Shown here: positions 1 through 8,028 of the stretch, in pieces
Layout: each line of letters opens with the position of its first letter
Position numbering within the stretch: position 1 is the stretch's first letter
From: Planococcus sp. CPCC 101016
GTDB lineage: Bacteria; Bacillota; Bacilli; Bacillales_A; Planococcaceae
DNA length: 64,000 bases
NCBI RefSeq assembly: GCF_007859295.1
Contig: NZ_VOHB01000006.1
Coordinates: forward strand, 124,001 to 188,000
Direction of reading: 5' to 3'
Notes under the pieces: generated by a model
What the model was told of the DNA's origin: nothing
Databases searched by the model: none
Seen by the model: the letters and a program-made list of their open reading frames with translations, nothing else
Translations under genes and position numbers: made by a program

Positions 1-1441
1 GCTCTGAACAATATGCCTTCAAGTTCTCTATTGAGACACTTTGATCTTTCAGCACTACATAGGCACTGACTTCCTCACCAAAATCCGGATCCGGCAAACC
101 GACAACTGCTGCTTCTAAAATTGCTGGATGAGCGAATAATACTTCTTCGACTTCACGCGGATAGACATTGTATCCGCCTACGATGATCATGTCTTTTTTG
201 CGGTCAACTATATAAAAATAGCCCTCTTCGTCGATTCGTGCCAAATCACCGGTATACAACCAACCATCACGAATTGCCACAGCCGTTTCTTCCGGCATCT
301 TATAATATCCCTTCATGACATTCGGTCCACGAACAATCAATTCACCGACTTCATTCGGAGCCACTTCTTCACCTAATTCGTTGACGACTTTATTCTCGAC
401 ATTGATGATCGATGTACCAATCGAACCCGCTTTCCGTTCACGATCGATTGGGTTGAAGCAAGTGACCGGTGAAGCTTCCGACAGGCCGTAGCCTTCAGAA
501 ATTCGAACATTAAATTTATCTTCGAAACTATGCAGCAAGGCAACCGGCATTGCCGAACCGCCGGAAACCGCCAAGCGGACAGAAGCGAAATCTGCAGGAT
601 CCACATCCGGCAACTGGTTCATAAAGTTGAACATTGTCGGTACACCTGCAAAGACGCTCGCTTTATGAGTTTTGATGGCATCGAATACCTCTTTCGGATT
701 GAAGCGCGGCACCAGAATAATCGTAGCGCCTTGCAATAAAGGTGCGTTTACGACAACGGTCAACGCGAACACATGAAATACCGGCAAAGTGGCTATGACC
801 CGGTCATTTTCACCAATCTGCAGGTATTCCCCTACATCACGAGCATTCGAGTAGAGATTCTGATGCGTCAGCATGGCTCCTTTCGGTTTTCCAGTAGTGC
901 CGGACGTATATAAAATAACTGCATTATCATCTGCTTCGACTTCAGCAAATCCAGTATGCTCTTTTGACTTGCCAAGCAGGGTCGTAAATGAATGGACTTT
1001 GTCTTTCACTGCTTCAGGCAATTGTGCCATTTTCTCCAAAGCGGATGAATCTGTTTCGCAAATTACGTATGACTTTACTGCGGGTAGCGCTTTGTGAGCT
1101 TTTTCAATCAACGGAAGTAAAGCATCAAGTGCGACAACTACCTTAGCGTCACTATTGTTGACTATGTAAGCGATTTCATCTGGAGTATAAATTGGATTGA
1201 TCGGAACTGCAGTAGCGCCTAAACGCATTGTGGCATATAAAGAAATCAAAAAATGTGGTGTGTTGCTCAAAAGAAATGCGACATGGTCCCCTTTTTCCAC
1301 GCCTAACTCTACTAAAGATCCGGCAAAAGCAGCAACCGACTGATCGAATTCCATATAGCTTGTATCTTTCCCCATAAAGCTATATGCGACTCTAGAAGAA
1401 TCCTGCTCAGCAATTTGATGAACACGTGTCATTAAATTCAT
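1..1441 (-). CDS. lcfB: Long-chain fatty-acid--CoA ligase (3' end outside window)
   Basis: AMP-binding (ANL family) acyl-CoA synthetase. It activates fatty acids with ATP and CoA for entry into beta-oxidation. 480 codons are visible and the C-terminus runs off the left edge. The phosphate-binding loop TSGTTGKPKG lies near residues 180-189, the A5 motif GYGLSEASPVTCFN near 315-328, a YTGD motif follows, and the A8/A10 part GYNVYPREVEEVLF is near 421. The ATG at 1441 is chosen over 1447 because AGAGGG sits at the right distance from it. The next gene, lplJ, is also the neighbour of lcfB (yhfL) in B. subtilis, and a FadR operator lies just upstream. The FadR site makes the fatty-acid role very likely; exact chain length is unknown. 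Confidence 0.9.
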   Translation of the reverse strand, partial: MNLMTRVHQIAEQDSSRVAYSFMGKDTSYMEFDQSVAAFAGSLVELGVEKGDHVAFLLSNTPHFLISLYATMRLGATAVPINPIYTPDEIAYIVNNSDAKVVVALDALLPLIEKAHKALPAVKSYVICETDSSALEKMAQLPEAVKDKVHSFTTLLGKSKEHTGFAEVEADDNAVILYTSGTTGKPKGAMLTHQNLYSNARDVGEYLQIGENDRVIATLPVFHVFALTVVVNAPLLQGATIILVPRFNPKEVFDAIKTHKASVFAGVPTMFNFMNQLPDVDPADFASVRLAVSGGSAMPVALLHSFEDKFNVRISEGYGLSEASPVTCFNPIDRERKAGSIGTSIINVENKVVNELGEEVAPNEVGELIVRGPNVMKGYYKMPEETAVAIRDGWLYTGDLARIDEEGYFYIVDRKKDMIIVGGYNVYPREVEEVLFAHPAILEAAVVGLPDPDFGEEVSAYVVLKDQSVSIENLKAYCSE

Positions 1442-1460
1442 TTCCATCCCTCTTTCGTGT

Positions 1461-1478
1461 TGAATGAATACTCATTCA
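1461..1478. promoter_or_regulatory. FadR operator upstream of lcfB
   Basis: TGAATGAATACTCATTCA is an almost perfect inverted repeat (TGAATGA, 4 nt, TCATTCA). It matches the Bacillus FadR consensus TGAATGA-N4-TCATTCA. It lies 20 bp upstream of the lcfB start. In Bacillus, FadR represses beta-oxidation genes and long-chain acyl-CoA relieves the repression; lcfB is a known member of that regulon. The fadR gene itself is not in the window. Confidence 0.85.
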
Positions 1479-1524
1479 TATTTTTTGCTGTTTTCATTAT
1501 AAAATAAATCTTCAGACAATACAA

Positions 1525-1550
1525 CAGACACCGTAAAATTACGGTGCCTG
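1525..1550 (-). terminator. Terminator of bceRSAB
   Basis: An inverted repeat (CAGGCACCGTAA / TTACGGTGTCTG in the transcript) starts inside the last codons of bceB, includes its stop codon, and is followed by a T-rich tail (TTGTATTGT). It is the only terminator-like structure between bceB and the divergently controlled lcfB promoter region. Confidence 0.6.
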
Positions 1551-3476
1551 AAGATGGGCGACATAGCGCCAGCGTATCAAGAAAAAATAGAGAATTTGTG
1601 CAACCGTAAAGCCGCCTAACACAATAGCCATTTCAATAAGAATTGATAGTTCGGCAAATTCCTCCCAAACTACTTGAAGCGATATAAAAGCAAAAGCACT
1701 GTGCAGCAATGCAAGGCCCCAAGGCAAAAAGAATTGAGGAATTAGTTGGCGATTGACAATTTTCCCAAGTTCCCTGTCTGTCATTCCTAAGCGAATTAGC
1801 AGTTTATACTGTTTTCGATCCCGTTCAAGCCCCGTATACAATTTAAAATAGATAAAACTTCCGGCTGCCAGAAGAAAGACAGCTGCTACCATGACCCCAA
1901 TAAACAACAGCAATGCAAACGAAGATTTAAACCATCGGTAATCATCTCCTGGGTTTTCAAAGAAAAAATTCACCCCGCTGAAGTCTGCGTTTTCTACAGC
2001 TTCAGTTACTGTTTCAGTTAATTGATTGCCTATGTTGACCGTTTCTGTCCAATTTACTATGTCAAACGCATAATAGGAAAAGTCGGACCTTCCTTGTTCA
2101 TACCCAAGAAGAGGCTCATCGATCGCTTCATAATCAGCATCGCTGACAACAATCGTATTGACGTTCAAGGTATGAGTTGGGAATACCACATGTGGATAAG
2201 TTGAGCGGATCGACAGAGAAACCTCACTCTCAAACAACACCGTATCGACACTGGTACTTTCCAGTTCCTTTAGAGAATCCAGTGAAAAAGGAACGAACAA
2301 ACCTTCACCTTCCTGCAATTGCGCCGGTTCAAAATCAAGCGCACCGACTAAACGGTTGAATTCGGATAGCGATAAAATGTCGACATCGTTGCCAGTAGCT
2401 CCTGAAGTCTGGCGTTTGACCGTCAACTTTACCAGATCATAGGACAATTGTTCGTTTTCGAGTTGACTGGTCAGCCGTTCAATGTGTTCCGCTTCCTGTT
2501 CATTTCCATCGAATGAAATATAGACCAGCCCCAGTGGATTTGATTCACGGAAATCTCCTGTATAGGACATGAAAGAAGCCAAAGTTCCCACTGTCAAAAA
2601 GGCCACAGTTGAAACGATGGTAACAATAAAAAACATTTGTGCACTGTCTTTCAGTTTGACCGAAGCTTCAGCTAGTGACACCAACCGCGTCTTTTCCCAA
2701 TAGACATTCTTTTTGCGTTTGTACAGCCGCAATAAGGAATGGAGCGTATGCGTAAAAAATAAATAGGTGCCGAAAGTGGCAAGTGGTGGAACGATAAAAA
2801 TCATTTGATAGACGGTCTGGTCTGACACAGTAGCAGCAAACGTGTAGGCGATAACCAAAAAGACAATGCCCATAATAGACAATACGGTCGAAGATTTCGT
2901 TTCTTCTTCCACTTTCCAAAAGCCCTGCAGCAAATCGACAATTCGTTTTGTCCGAATAAAACCGACACTGACGAAAGAAATAATGACGAACAGGCTGGCA
3001 AATGCCGCAATTGTCAGCAGAAACGGTTCCCATGAGACATATAGCGGCAAAGTCTCCAACTCCATGATTTCCCGCCCGATCATGAAAAAGAATTTAGAAA
3101 AAGCAAACCCGAATATGATGCCTGTCACAGTTGAAACGGTACCAATAATCAGCATTTCAAAAAAAATTAGTTTGTTCAATTGCTTTTTTGTCATTCCTAA
3201 ATGCATCAATACCCCAAATTCCTTCGAACGAGCCTGTAAAAAGGCGCTCATCGAATAAAACAGGAAAAACAGCGTAAAAATATACAGGACAACTTCTGCG
3301 ATGAGCATGCCGCGTATAGCAAGCAGCCGTAACCCATCCTCTTCAAACGCCGGATGAAAAATGAACATGGAGTAGACGAAAAATACCATGACTGAAAATA
3401 CACTGGCCAAAAAGAAAGCCGCGTAGTTTCTTCGGTTGCGGACAACGTTATGGTAAGCGAGTTGCCGAAAGGTCAT
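1539..3476 (-). CDS. bceB: BceB-type ABC transporter permease
   Basis: Permease of a peptide-antibiotic detoxification transporter. 645 residues, the usual size of BceB (about 646). FtsX-like fold with about ten membrane helices. The large extracellular domain characteristic of BceB lies between helices VII and VIII (about residues 305-515), followed by three C-terminal helices. It pairs with the ATPase encoded immediately upstream, overlapping by 29 bp. Such permeases also form the sensory complex with the BceS kinase, so transporter flux reports drug load. Substrate (bacitracin, a lantibiotic or another lipid-II-cycle binder) cannot be read from sequence. Confidence 0.88.
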   Translation of the reverse strand: MTFRQLAYHNVVRNRRNYAAFFLASVFSVMVFFVYSMFIFHPAFEEDGLRLLAIRGMLIAEVVLYIFTLFFLFYSMSAFLQARSKEFGVLMHLGMTKKQLNKLIFFEMLIIGTVSTVTGIIFGFAFSKFFFMIGREIMELETLPLYVSWEPFLLTIAAFASLFVIISFVSVGFIRTKRIVDLLQGFWKVEEETKSSTVLSIMGIVFLVIAYTFAATVSDQTVYQMIFIVPPLATFGTYLFFTHTLHSLLRLYKRKKNVYWEKTRLVSLAEASVKLKDSAQMFFIVTIVSTVAFLTVGTLASFMSYTGDFRESNPLGLVYISFDGNEQEAEHIERLTSQLENEQLSYDLVKLTVKRQTSGATGNDVDILSLSEFNRLVGALDFEPAQLQEGEGLFVPFSLDSLKELESTSVDTVLFESEVSLSIRSTYPHVVFPTHTLNVNTIVVSDADYEAIDEPLLGYEQGRSDFSYYAFDIVNWTETVNIGNQLTETVTEAVENADFSGVNFFFENPGDDYRWFKSSFALLLFIGVMVAAVFLLAAGSFIYFKLYTGLERDRKQYKLLIRLGMTDRELGKIVNRQLIPQFFLPWGLALLHSAFAFISLQVVWEEFAELSILIEMAIVLGGFTVAQILYFFLIRWRYVAHLQAP

Positions 3477-4221
3477 TCACGGATCCCCCCAGCAGCGACA
3501 GCACATTTAATATCCGTTGATAAAATGTCTGGCGCCGTTCATCGCCATAAATTTCATTGAAAAATTCCCCATCTTTGATGAAAAGAACACGGTCGCAATA
3601 ACTCGCTGCAATCGGATCATGTGTCACCATAATGATTGTAGTCTCACTTTCATTGGCAGCATTCGATAAAATTTCAAGGACGTCACGCGAAGATTTGGAA
3701 TCTAAGTTCCCGGTCGGTTCGTCAGCAAGAATAAGCGCCGGCTGGTGGATCAGGGCACGGCCAATCGCAGTCCGCTGAGCTTCCCCGCCGGAAATCTCAT
3801 TCGGCTTTTTATGAAGGATCGATGTCAGCCCCAGGCGTTTTGCAATAACAAGCACCCGTCTCGCCATTTCGTCGACAGGTACATAATCAAGTGTCAAAGG
3901 CAATACCAGATTTTCTTCAACGGTCAGCATCTGCAGCAAATTAAAGTCCTGGAAAACAAACCCCAATTCCCTTCTGCGAAATAAAGCCAGTTCATTTTTG
4001 TCCAATAAATGAGGATTGGTGCCATCAATCAAAATTTCTCCCGAAGTCAGCGAGTCAATAGTTGATATTAAGTTCAGCAGCGTCGTTTTTCCACTGCCGG
4101 ATGGGCCCATTACAGCAAGAAATTCACCTTTTTCCACTGTGAAGCTCAGCTGGCTGACCGCCCGGTGAGTCACTTTGCCCTCGTATACTTTTGTCACTTC
4201 GTCGATTTTCACTACTGTCAT
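3448..4221 (-). CDS. bceA: BceA-type ABC transporter ATP-binding protein
   Basis: ATPase of the BceAB resistance transporter, 257 residues. Walker A GPSGSGKT at 39-46, Q-loop Gln91, signature SGGEA at 144-148, Walker B LILADEPT at 163-170, and the LDSKSS D-loop. This is the MacB/LolD-like class typical of partners of FtsX-type permeases. The start is the second of two adjacent ATGs, six bases after AGGAGG. The first 98 bp overlap the 3' end of bceS and the last 29 bp overlap bceB, so translation is probably coupled through the whole module. Confidence 0.9.
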   Translation of the reverse strand: MTVVKIDEVTKVYEGKVTHRAVSQLSFTVEKGEFLAVMGPSGSGKTTLLNLISTIDSLTSGEILIDGTNPHLLDKNELALFRRRELGFVFQDFNLLQMLTVEENLVLPLTLDYVPVDEMARRVLVIAKRLGLTSILHKKPNEISGGEAQRTAIGRALIHQPALILADEPTGNLDSKSSRDVLEILSNAANESETTIIMVTHDPIAASYCDRVLFIKDGEFFNEIYGDERRQTFYQRILNVLSLLGGSVNDLSATRLP

Positions 4222-5227
4222 CATTTTCCTCCTGTGTTGCAAGCTCTTGGTTGAAAAACAGTACAGAGACAATCGTCCCTTCTCCTTGAACTGAAGAAAT
4301 CGACAGTTCGTGGCCTAGTTTCCTGCACACTTCTTTTGCCAGAAATAATCCCATTCCTGTAGATTCTCCAGTCTTCCTTCCATTTTCTCCAGTAAAAAAC
4401 GGTTTGGTTACACGCGGCAAATCAGATGAAGGGATTCCGATTCCCTCATCTCTAATCGTAAGAAGCGTGTTGCCATTTAAACATTCAGTCGCAATCATCA
4501 CTTTTTTATTTGGTTCGAACGTATACTTGACTGCATTCGTCAAAAATTGACCGATGATAAACTTCATCCATTTGTGATCAGTCGCTACCGTGTGCTCTTC
4601 CCCAATTGAAATTTCCGGATAAACACGTTTGGAAATAAATAGCCGCTTATTTTCTGTCGCCACTTCGCTGACTAAAGAGCGTAAATTAATCTGTTCAATC
4701 TGCATATCCTGTTCAAATGTATCCAACCGCGCATTCATCAATACCGTATCCAACCCGGCTTTCAGCCGATCCATTTCTTCACGGACACTATTTTTGTCCA
4801 ATTCCTGCTCTTCCTGAAGCAGCAAATGCATCACCGATAAAGGCGTTTTCATCTGGTGTACCCATTGATTCATAAACTGAAGATGGCGGTTTTGAGAAGC
4901 ATAAAGAGATTGCACTTCATGCTGATACAACCGATACAATTTCTGCAAATAGATTTCGTTCTGAATCTGCTCAGGCGACTTCCCTTCACGCTGAAGCACA
5001 TGTTCCATGTTTTGTGGCGTCGATAATATCCGCTGATAGTACTGATAGCGTTTAGCAAAGCGGGCCGTCAAGAACGTCAGGACCAATACACTGCTGATCA
5101 CGAATGAATAGATGGCTGTATCTACATTGCGGAAGCCGTCCAACCAATACAGCAGCATAATGAACGCCACTAGCACGATTTGGAAGACAATGAAAGCCGC
5201 ATGCTCTTTCAAAAATAAGCGCAGCAT
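4124..5227 (-). CDS. bceS: BceS-type intramembrane-sensing histidine kinase, C-terminally extended
   Basis: Sensor kinase of the Bce module. It has two membrane helices (about 11-29 and 36-54) with almost no extracellular loop, which is diagnostic of this class that senses through the transporter. H-box HQMKTPLS has phospho-acceptor His124; N-box is around Asn231 and the G1 box DEGIGIP is at 260. Family members are near 334 residues, but this one has 367. After the catalytic domain ends (about 325) a polar Ser/Asp/Arg tail continues, coded by DNA that also codes for the first 33 codons of bceA. Its ATG overlaps the bceR stop (TGATG). Confidence 0.88.
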   Translation of the reverse strand: MLRLFLKEHAAFIVFQIVLVAFIMLLYWLDGFRNVDTAIYSFVISSVLVLTFLTARFAKRYQYYQRILSTPQNMEHVLQREGKSPEQIQNEIYLQKLYRLYQHEVQSLYASQNRHLQFMNQWVHQMKTPLSVMHLLLQEEQELDKNSVREEMDRLKAGLDTVLMNARLDTFEQDMQIEQINLRSLVSEVATENKRLFISKRVYPEISIGEEHTVATDHKWMKFIIGQFLTNAVKYTFEPNKKVMIATECLNGNTLLTIRDEGIGIPSSDLPRVTKPFFTGENGRKTGESTGMGLFLAKEVCRKLGHELSISSVQGEGTIVSVLFFNQELATQEENDDSSENRRSDKSIRGQSDSPGGQPAELHSGKR

Positions 5228-5931
5228 CAGGCTTCCTCCTCATGAAGCAGCAGGCGGTATCCTGCTCCTCTAACAGTTTCAATAACGGACCGCACACCGT
5301 AATCAGAAAGCTTTTTTCGAACCCTCGTCATATTGACATTGAGCGTGTTTTCATCCACGAATGCTTGATCATCCCACAGTTCCTCGAGGAGCTGTTCGCG
5401 CGATACCACTTTAGGGTAATTGGTTAGCAGAAGTTCCAGGATCGTGCATTCTTTTTTCTGCAGTGGAATAGCTTCTGCCTTTACATGCAACTCCATCCGC
5501 TCCATGAACAATACGATTCGCCCTGCTTTGATCGAACGCTCTTCCTGTTTCGGTGCATATTCACCATAAGCTCTGCGCAAATGGCTTCTTATTTTTGCAA
5601 GGACGATTTCGTAATGGAAAGGTTTCGTAATAAAATCATCTCCGCCATTTTCCAGCGCGAAGACCTGGTCCATTTCCCCTGAACGAGCAGAAATAAATAA
5701 GATCGGACAAGTGGTTTGCTGCCTAAGTTGGCGGCACCAATAATAACCATCATAAGAAGGTAAGTTAATATCAAGCAAAATCAAATGGGGATCAAAAGCT
5801 TCGAATTCTTCGATGATCTGATCAAAATCTTTTGCGGTTTCTACTTCGTAATGGTATTTCCGTAAGGTTTCTGCCAATAACTCCGCAATTTTCAAATCAT
5901 CTTCTACAATGAAGATCCGTTGAACAGCCAC
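5227..5931 (-). CDS. bceR: BceR-type OmpR-family response regulator
   Basis: DNA-binding response regulator for BceS, 234 residues. Receiver domain with acidic pair near 11-12, phospho-acceptor Asp54 in LLDINLP and the TKPFH lysine; C-terminal winged helix with the NVNMTRVRKKL recognition region. I start at the GTG at 5931, preceded by GGGGGAA at 7 nt, giving MAVQRIFIVEDD; a longer ORF with an upstream ATG would overlap this ribosome binding site. Regulator, kinase, ATPase and permease form one tightly packed unit, whereas many Bacillus bce loci have a separate promoter before bceA. No obvious strong promoter is visible in the 40 bp between it and the lplJ terminator. Confidence 0.9.
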   Translation of the reverse strand: MAVQRIFIVEDDLKIAELLAETLRKYHYEVETAKDFDQIIEEFEAFDPHLILLDINLPSYDGYYWCRQLRQQTTCPILFISARSGEMDQVFALENGGDDFITKPFHYEIVLAKIRSHLRRAYGEYAPKQEERSIKAGRIVLFMERMELHVKAEAIPLQKKECTILELLLTNYPKVVSREQLLEELWDDQAFVDENTLNVNMTRVRKKLSDYGVRSVIETVRGAGYRLLLHEEEA

Positions 5932-5970
5932 AATGATTCCCCCTTTCCTTTTTCTTTCCATTTTAACAAA

Positions 5971-5994
5971 AGAGCCTGCATAAATGCAGGCTCT
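5971..5994 (-). terminator. Terminator of lplJ
   Basis: Hairpin GAGCCTGCAT / ATGCAGGCTC followed by TTTTGTT in the transcript, 10 bp after the lplJ stop. It separates lplJ from the bce module. Confidence 0.85.
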
Positions 5995-6003
5995 AGAGAA
6001 TTC

Positions 6004-6996
6004 TTAATAAATTAATTTTAAAAACTCTTCCGTCGTAATGCCGCCAAGAAGTTTCGGAACATCGATGCCTGCAATTGCCTCATCTAAAGAAGCACGCTCG
6101 TATTTCGAACCGATAATCGCCTGTTCGACTTCGGACACATCACCGACACCGAAAAAGTCTCCATAAATATGGGCATCTTGTACAATGCCTTTTTCAACCT
6201 GTAAACGAACATCTATGCCGCCAACAGGGAAACGATGAGAATGCTTAATGTTGAACTTAGGCGACTTGCCATAATTCCAATCCCAATTGCCGTAGCGTTC
6301 TTTCGACAACTCGTGAATGTTTTTCCAATCTTCATCTGTCAGTTCATAATAGCGGACATTTTCTTCACCTTCGAAAATGGAATGCAAGATTGCATTTCGG
6401 AATTCTGTAACAGTCATCGGCTCTTTTAAGAATTCAGAAATATTGGCTACACGGCTGCGAATAGACTTGATGCCTTTCGACTCTATTTTCTCTTTGCTGA
6501 CCTTCAGTGCCGATACTACTTCATCCATTTCTGTATCAAACAACAAGGTGCCATGGCTGAACATGCGTCCTCTTGTTGCAAATTGCGCGTTGCCCGATAT
6601 TTTCCGGCCTTCCGCCATCAGATCATTGCGCCCTGAGAGTTCTGCATTTACACCCAGGCTCTGAAGCGCTTTTACTACAGGTTCAGTAAACTTACGGAAA
6701 TTGCGGAAGCTATTGCCGTCATCCACTGTGATAAAGCTGTAATTCAAATTTCCAAGATCATGATAAACCGCTCCGCCTCCGGATAAACGGCGTACTACAT
6801 GAATGCCGTTGGAATCTACATAATCTGTATTGATTTCTTCAGAAGTGTTTTGGTTTTTGCCAATGATGATTGAAGGTTCGTTAATATAGAACAGAAGAAA
6901 TGGATCCTTCTCAACATCCATCGTTTTCAACAGATATTCTTCAATGGCCAAGTTGATGCGTGGGTCTGTAATGTCTTTATTATCTACGAAATACAT
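6004..6996 (-). CDS. lplJ: Lipoate--protein ligase
   Basis: Attaches free lipoate, via lipoyl-AMP, to lipoyl domains of 2-oxoacid dehydrogenases and GcvH. 330 residues, the same as B. subtilis LplJ. The family motif RRLSGGGAVYHD is at 69-80 and the lysine that binds lipoyl-AMP is in the GRKISGNAQ segment (Lys132). A C-terminal accessory domain is present, which distinguishes it from octanoyltransferases LipM/LipL. It has its own terminator and lies between lcfB and yhfH as in B. subtilis. Confidence 0.92.
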   Translation of the reverse strand: MYFVDNKDITDPRINLAIEEYLLKTMDVEKDPFLLFYINEPSIIIGKNQNTSEEINTDYVDSNGIHVVRRLSGGGAVYHDLGNLNYSFITVDDGNSFRNFRKFTEPVVKALQSLGVNAELSGRNDLMAEGRKISGNAQFATRGRMFSHGTLLFDTEMDEVVSALKVSKEKIESKGIKSIRSRVANISEFLKEPMTVTEFRNAILHSIFEGEENVRYYELTDEDWKNIHELSKERYGNWDWNYGKSPKFNIKHSHRFPVGGIDVRLQVEKGIVQDAHIYGDFFGVGDVSEVEQAIIGSKYERASLDEAIAGIDVPKLLGGITTEEFLKLIY

Positions 6997-7082
6997 AATC
7001 TCTCTCCTTTTGGCTGCGTTCCTGCTTTCAGTTTAACGGATTTTTCAAATAAATTCACGGTTTAGGGTTGACTAATCGAAAC

Positions 7083-7091
7083 TGTTATAAT
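7083..7091 (+). promoter_or_regulatory. Extended -10 promoter of yhfH
   Basis: TGTTATAAT, an extended -10 element (TGn plus perfect TATAAT), 48 bp upstream of the small ORF. A TTGACT upstream is only 12 bp away, too close to serve as -35, so the TGn motif probably compensates. Confidence 0.6.
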
Positions 7092-7138
7092 ACACTGTTT
7101 TAAACACCAACAGTACTATAACAAAGGAGATGGAAGTT

Positions 7139-7264
7139 ATGATTGAAAACGTAGTTGAATTTTTCAAGAACTTGCCCCCGAAACAGTGCGCGTCTTGTGG
7201 AGAAAAAATGGAAGAGCAGCATGAATGTTATGGTACTAAATGCGAATCATGCGATAACTTATAA
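7139..7264 (+). CDS. yhfH: YhfH-like zinc-ribbon peptide (41 aa)
   Basis: Short protein of 41 residues with two CxxC pairs (CASCGEK at 17-20 and CESCDNL at 35-38), compatible with a single zinc ribbon. The N-terminal half (IENVVEFFKNLPPKQ) matches the B. subtilis YhfH pattern, which also lies close to lplJ. AAGGAGA lies 8 nt before the ATG, an extended -10 promoter is 48 bp upstream and a strong terminator follows, so it is a complete monocistronic unit. No function is known to me. Confidence 0.75.
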   Translation: MIENVVEFFKNLPPKQCASCGEKMEEQHECYGTKCESCDNL

Positions 7265-7290
7265 GATCAACTAAAACATACTTATAAAAA

Positions 7291-7326
7291 AACGAAGCAG
7301 CCTTTTCCAGCGCTGCTTCGTTTTTT
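7291..7326 (+). terminator. Terminator of yhfH
   Basis: Stem CGAAGCAG / CTGCTTCG followed by TTTTTT. Confidence 0.85.
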
Positions 7327-7516
7327 AGTGCTTTATCAAGGTACCCTAGCTAAATAACGAATTAAAAAATCTAGAAACACCAATTTTTCAACTAGAAAAC
7401 TAGATCACAGATAGAATTAGTCGTCCTTACTTCTTCATTGCCCTGTACTATAACACTTGTAAAAGCGCGCACATCTTTCACAACTTGTTTGTAAATCTTA
7501 TCTACTATTATTTAAG

Positions 7517-7550
7517 CAACGGAGGCACCGCCTAAGCGGTGCCTCCGTTG
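7517..7550 (-). terminator. Terminator of the hemEHY operon
   Basis: Perfect 15-bp inverted repeat CAACGGAGGCACCGC / GCGGTGCCTCCGTTG with a 4-nt loop, just beyond the stop of the lipoprotein gene. The T-run in the transcript is weak (CTTAAATAAT), so termination may rely on stem strength. The interval 7327-7516 holds nothing else recognisable. Confidence 0.65.
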
Positions 7551-7557
7551 CTCTGTA

Positions 7558-8028
7558 TCAATGGCCAGAATGGTCTTCCATCTTGTCCATGCCCTGTGAA
7601 TCGTCGCTGTCATCCGGAACAATGGATTCTGGATCTGGGTTGCCGACCGTGATTTCCTGTTTCGGCATAACATGAAGGCTTCGGGCAGTAGTATGCGCCT
7701 GCATATAATACAATCCCTCTTCTTCAAAGCTTGTTTCTGCTTCATAAACCCCATCTTCTGTATGTTCAGCTGGAATCATTTCACTATTATCACGGTCTCC
7801 TGATTCCCATACTTCATAGACGACTTCATCCGCATCTTCCACCGCTTCGTCTCCTTGAGTTAAAGTAACTGACAACAAAATTTCTTCAGCCGGGTCAGCT
7901 TGCTGCTCGGTGTTGAACTCCACCATCACTTCTTGAATCGGTTCTCCTGCTCCAGGAGAAGCGGATTGTTCTGATCCACACGCTCCAAGCAATAAAAATG
8001 GCAATCCCAGCCACACAAATTTCTTCAT
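7558..8028 (-). CDS. Lipoprotein with YtkA/FixH-like domain
   Basis: Secreted lipoprotein of 156 residues. Signal peptide MKKFVWLGLPFLLLGACG with lipobox LGAC (Cys at 17), then an acidic mature part. The central region (about 30-125), with EEILLSVTLTQGDEAVEDADE and the pair EAETSFEEEGLYYMQ, resembles the YtkA-like beta-sandwich domain. The tail is His/Asp-rich (DKMEDHSGH). The ATG overlaps the hemY stop by 4 bp, so it is translationally coupled to haem synthesis. Membership in the hem operon suggests a role in metal or cytochrome handling at the membrane, but that is inference. Confidence 0.7.
   Translation of the reverse strand: MKKFVWLGLPFLLLGACGSEQSASPGAGEPIQEVMVEFNTEQQADPAEEILLSVTLTQGDEAVEDADEVVYEVWESGDRDNSEMIPAEHTEDGVYEAETSFEEEGLYYMQAHTTARSLHVMPKQEITVGNPDPESIVPDDSDDSQGMDKMEDHSGH

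Noticed and set aside
7068..7091. TTGACT...TATAAT as a classical promoter of yhfH
   Set aside because: The spacer is only 12 bp; the extended -10 explanation is used instead.
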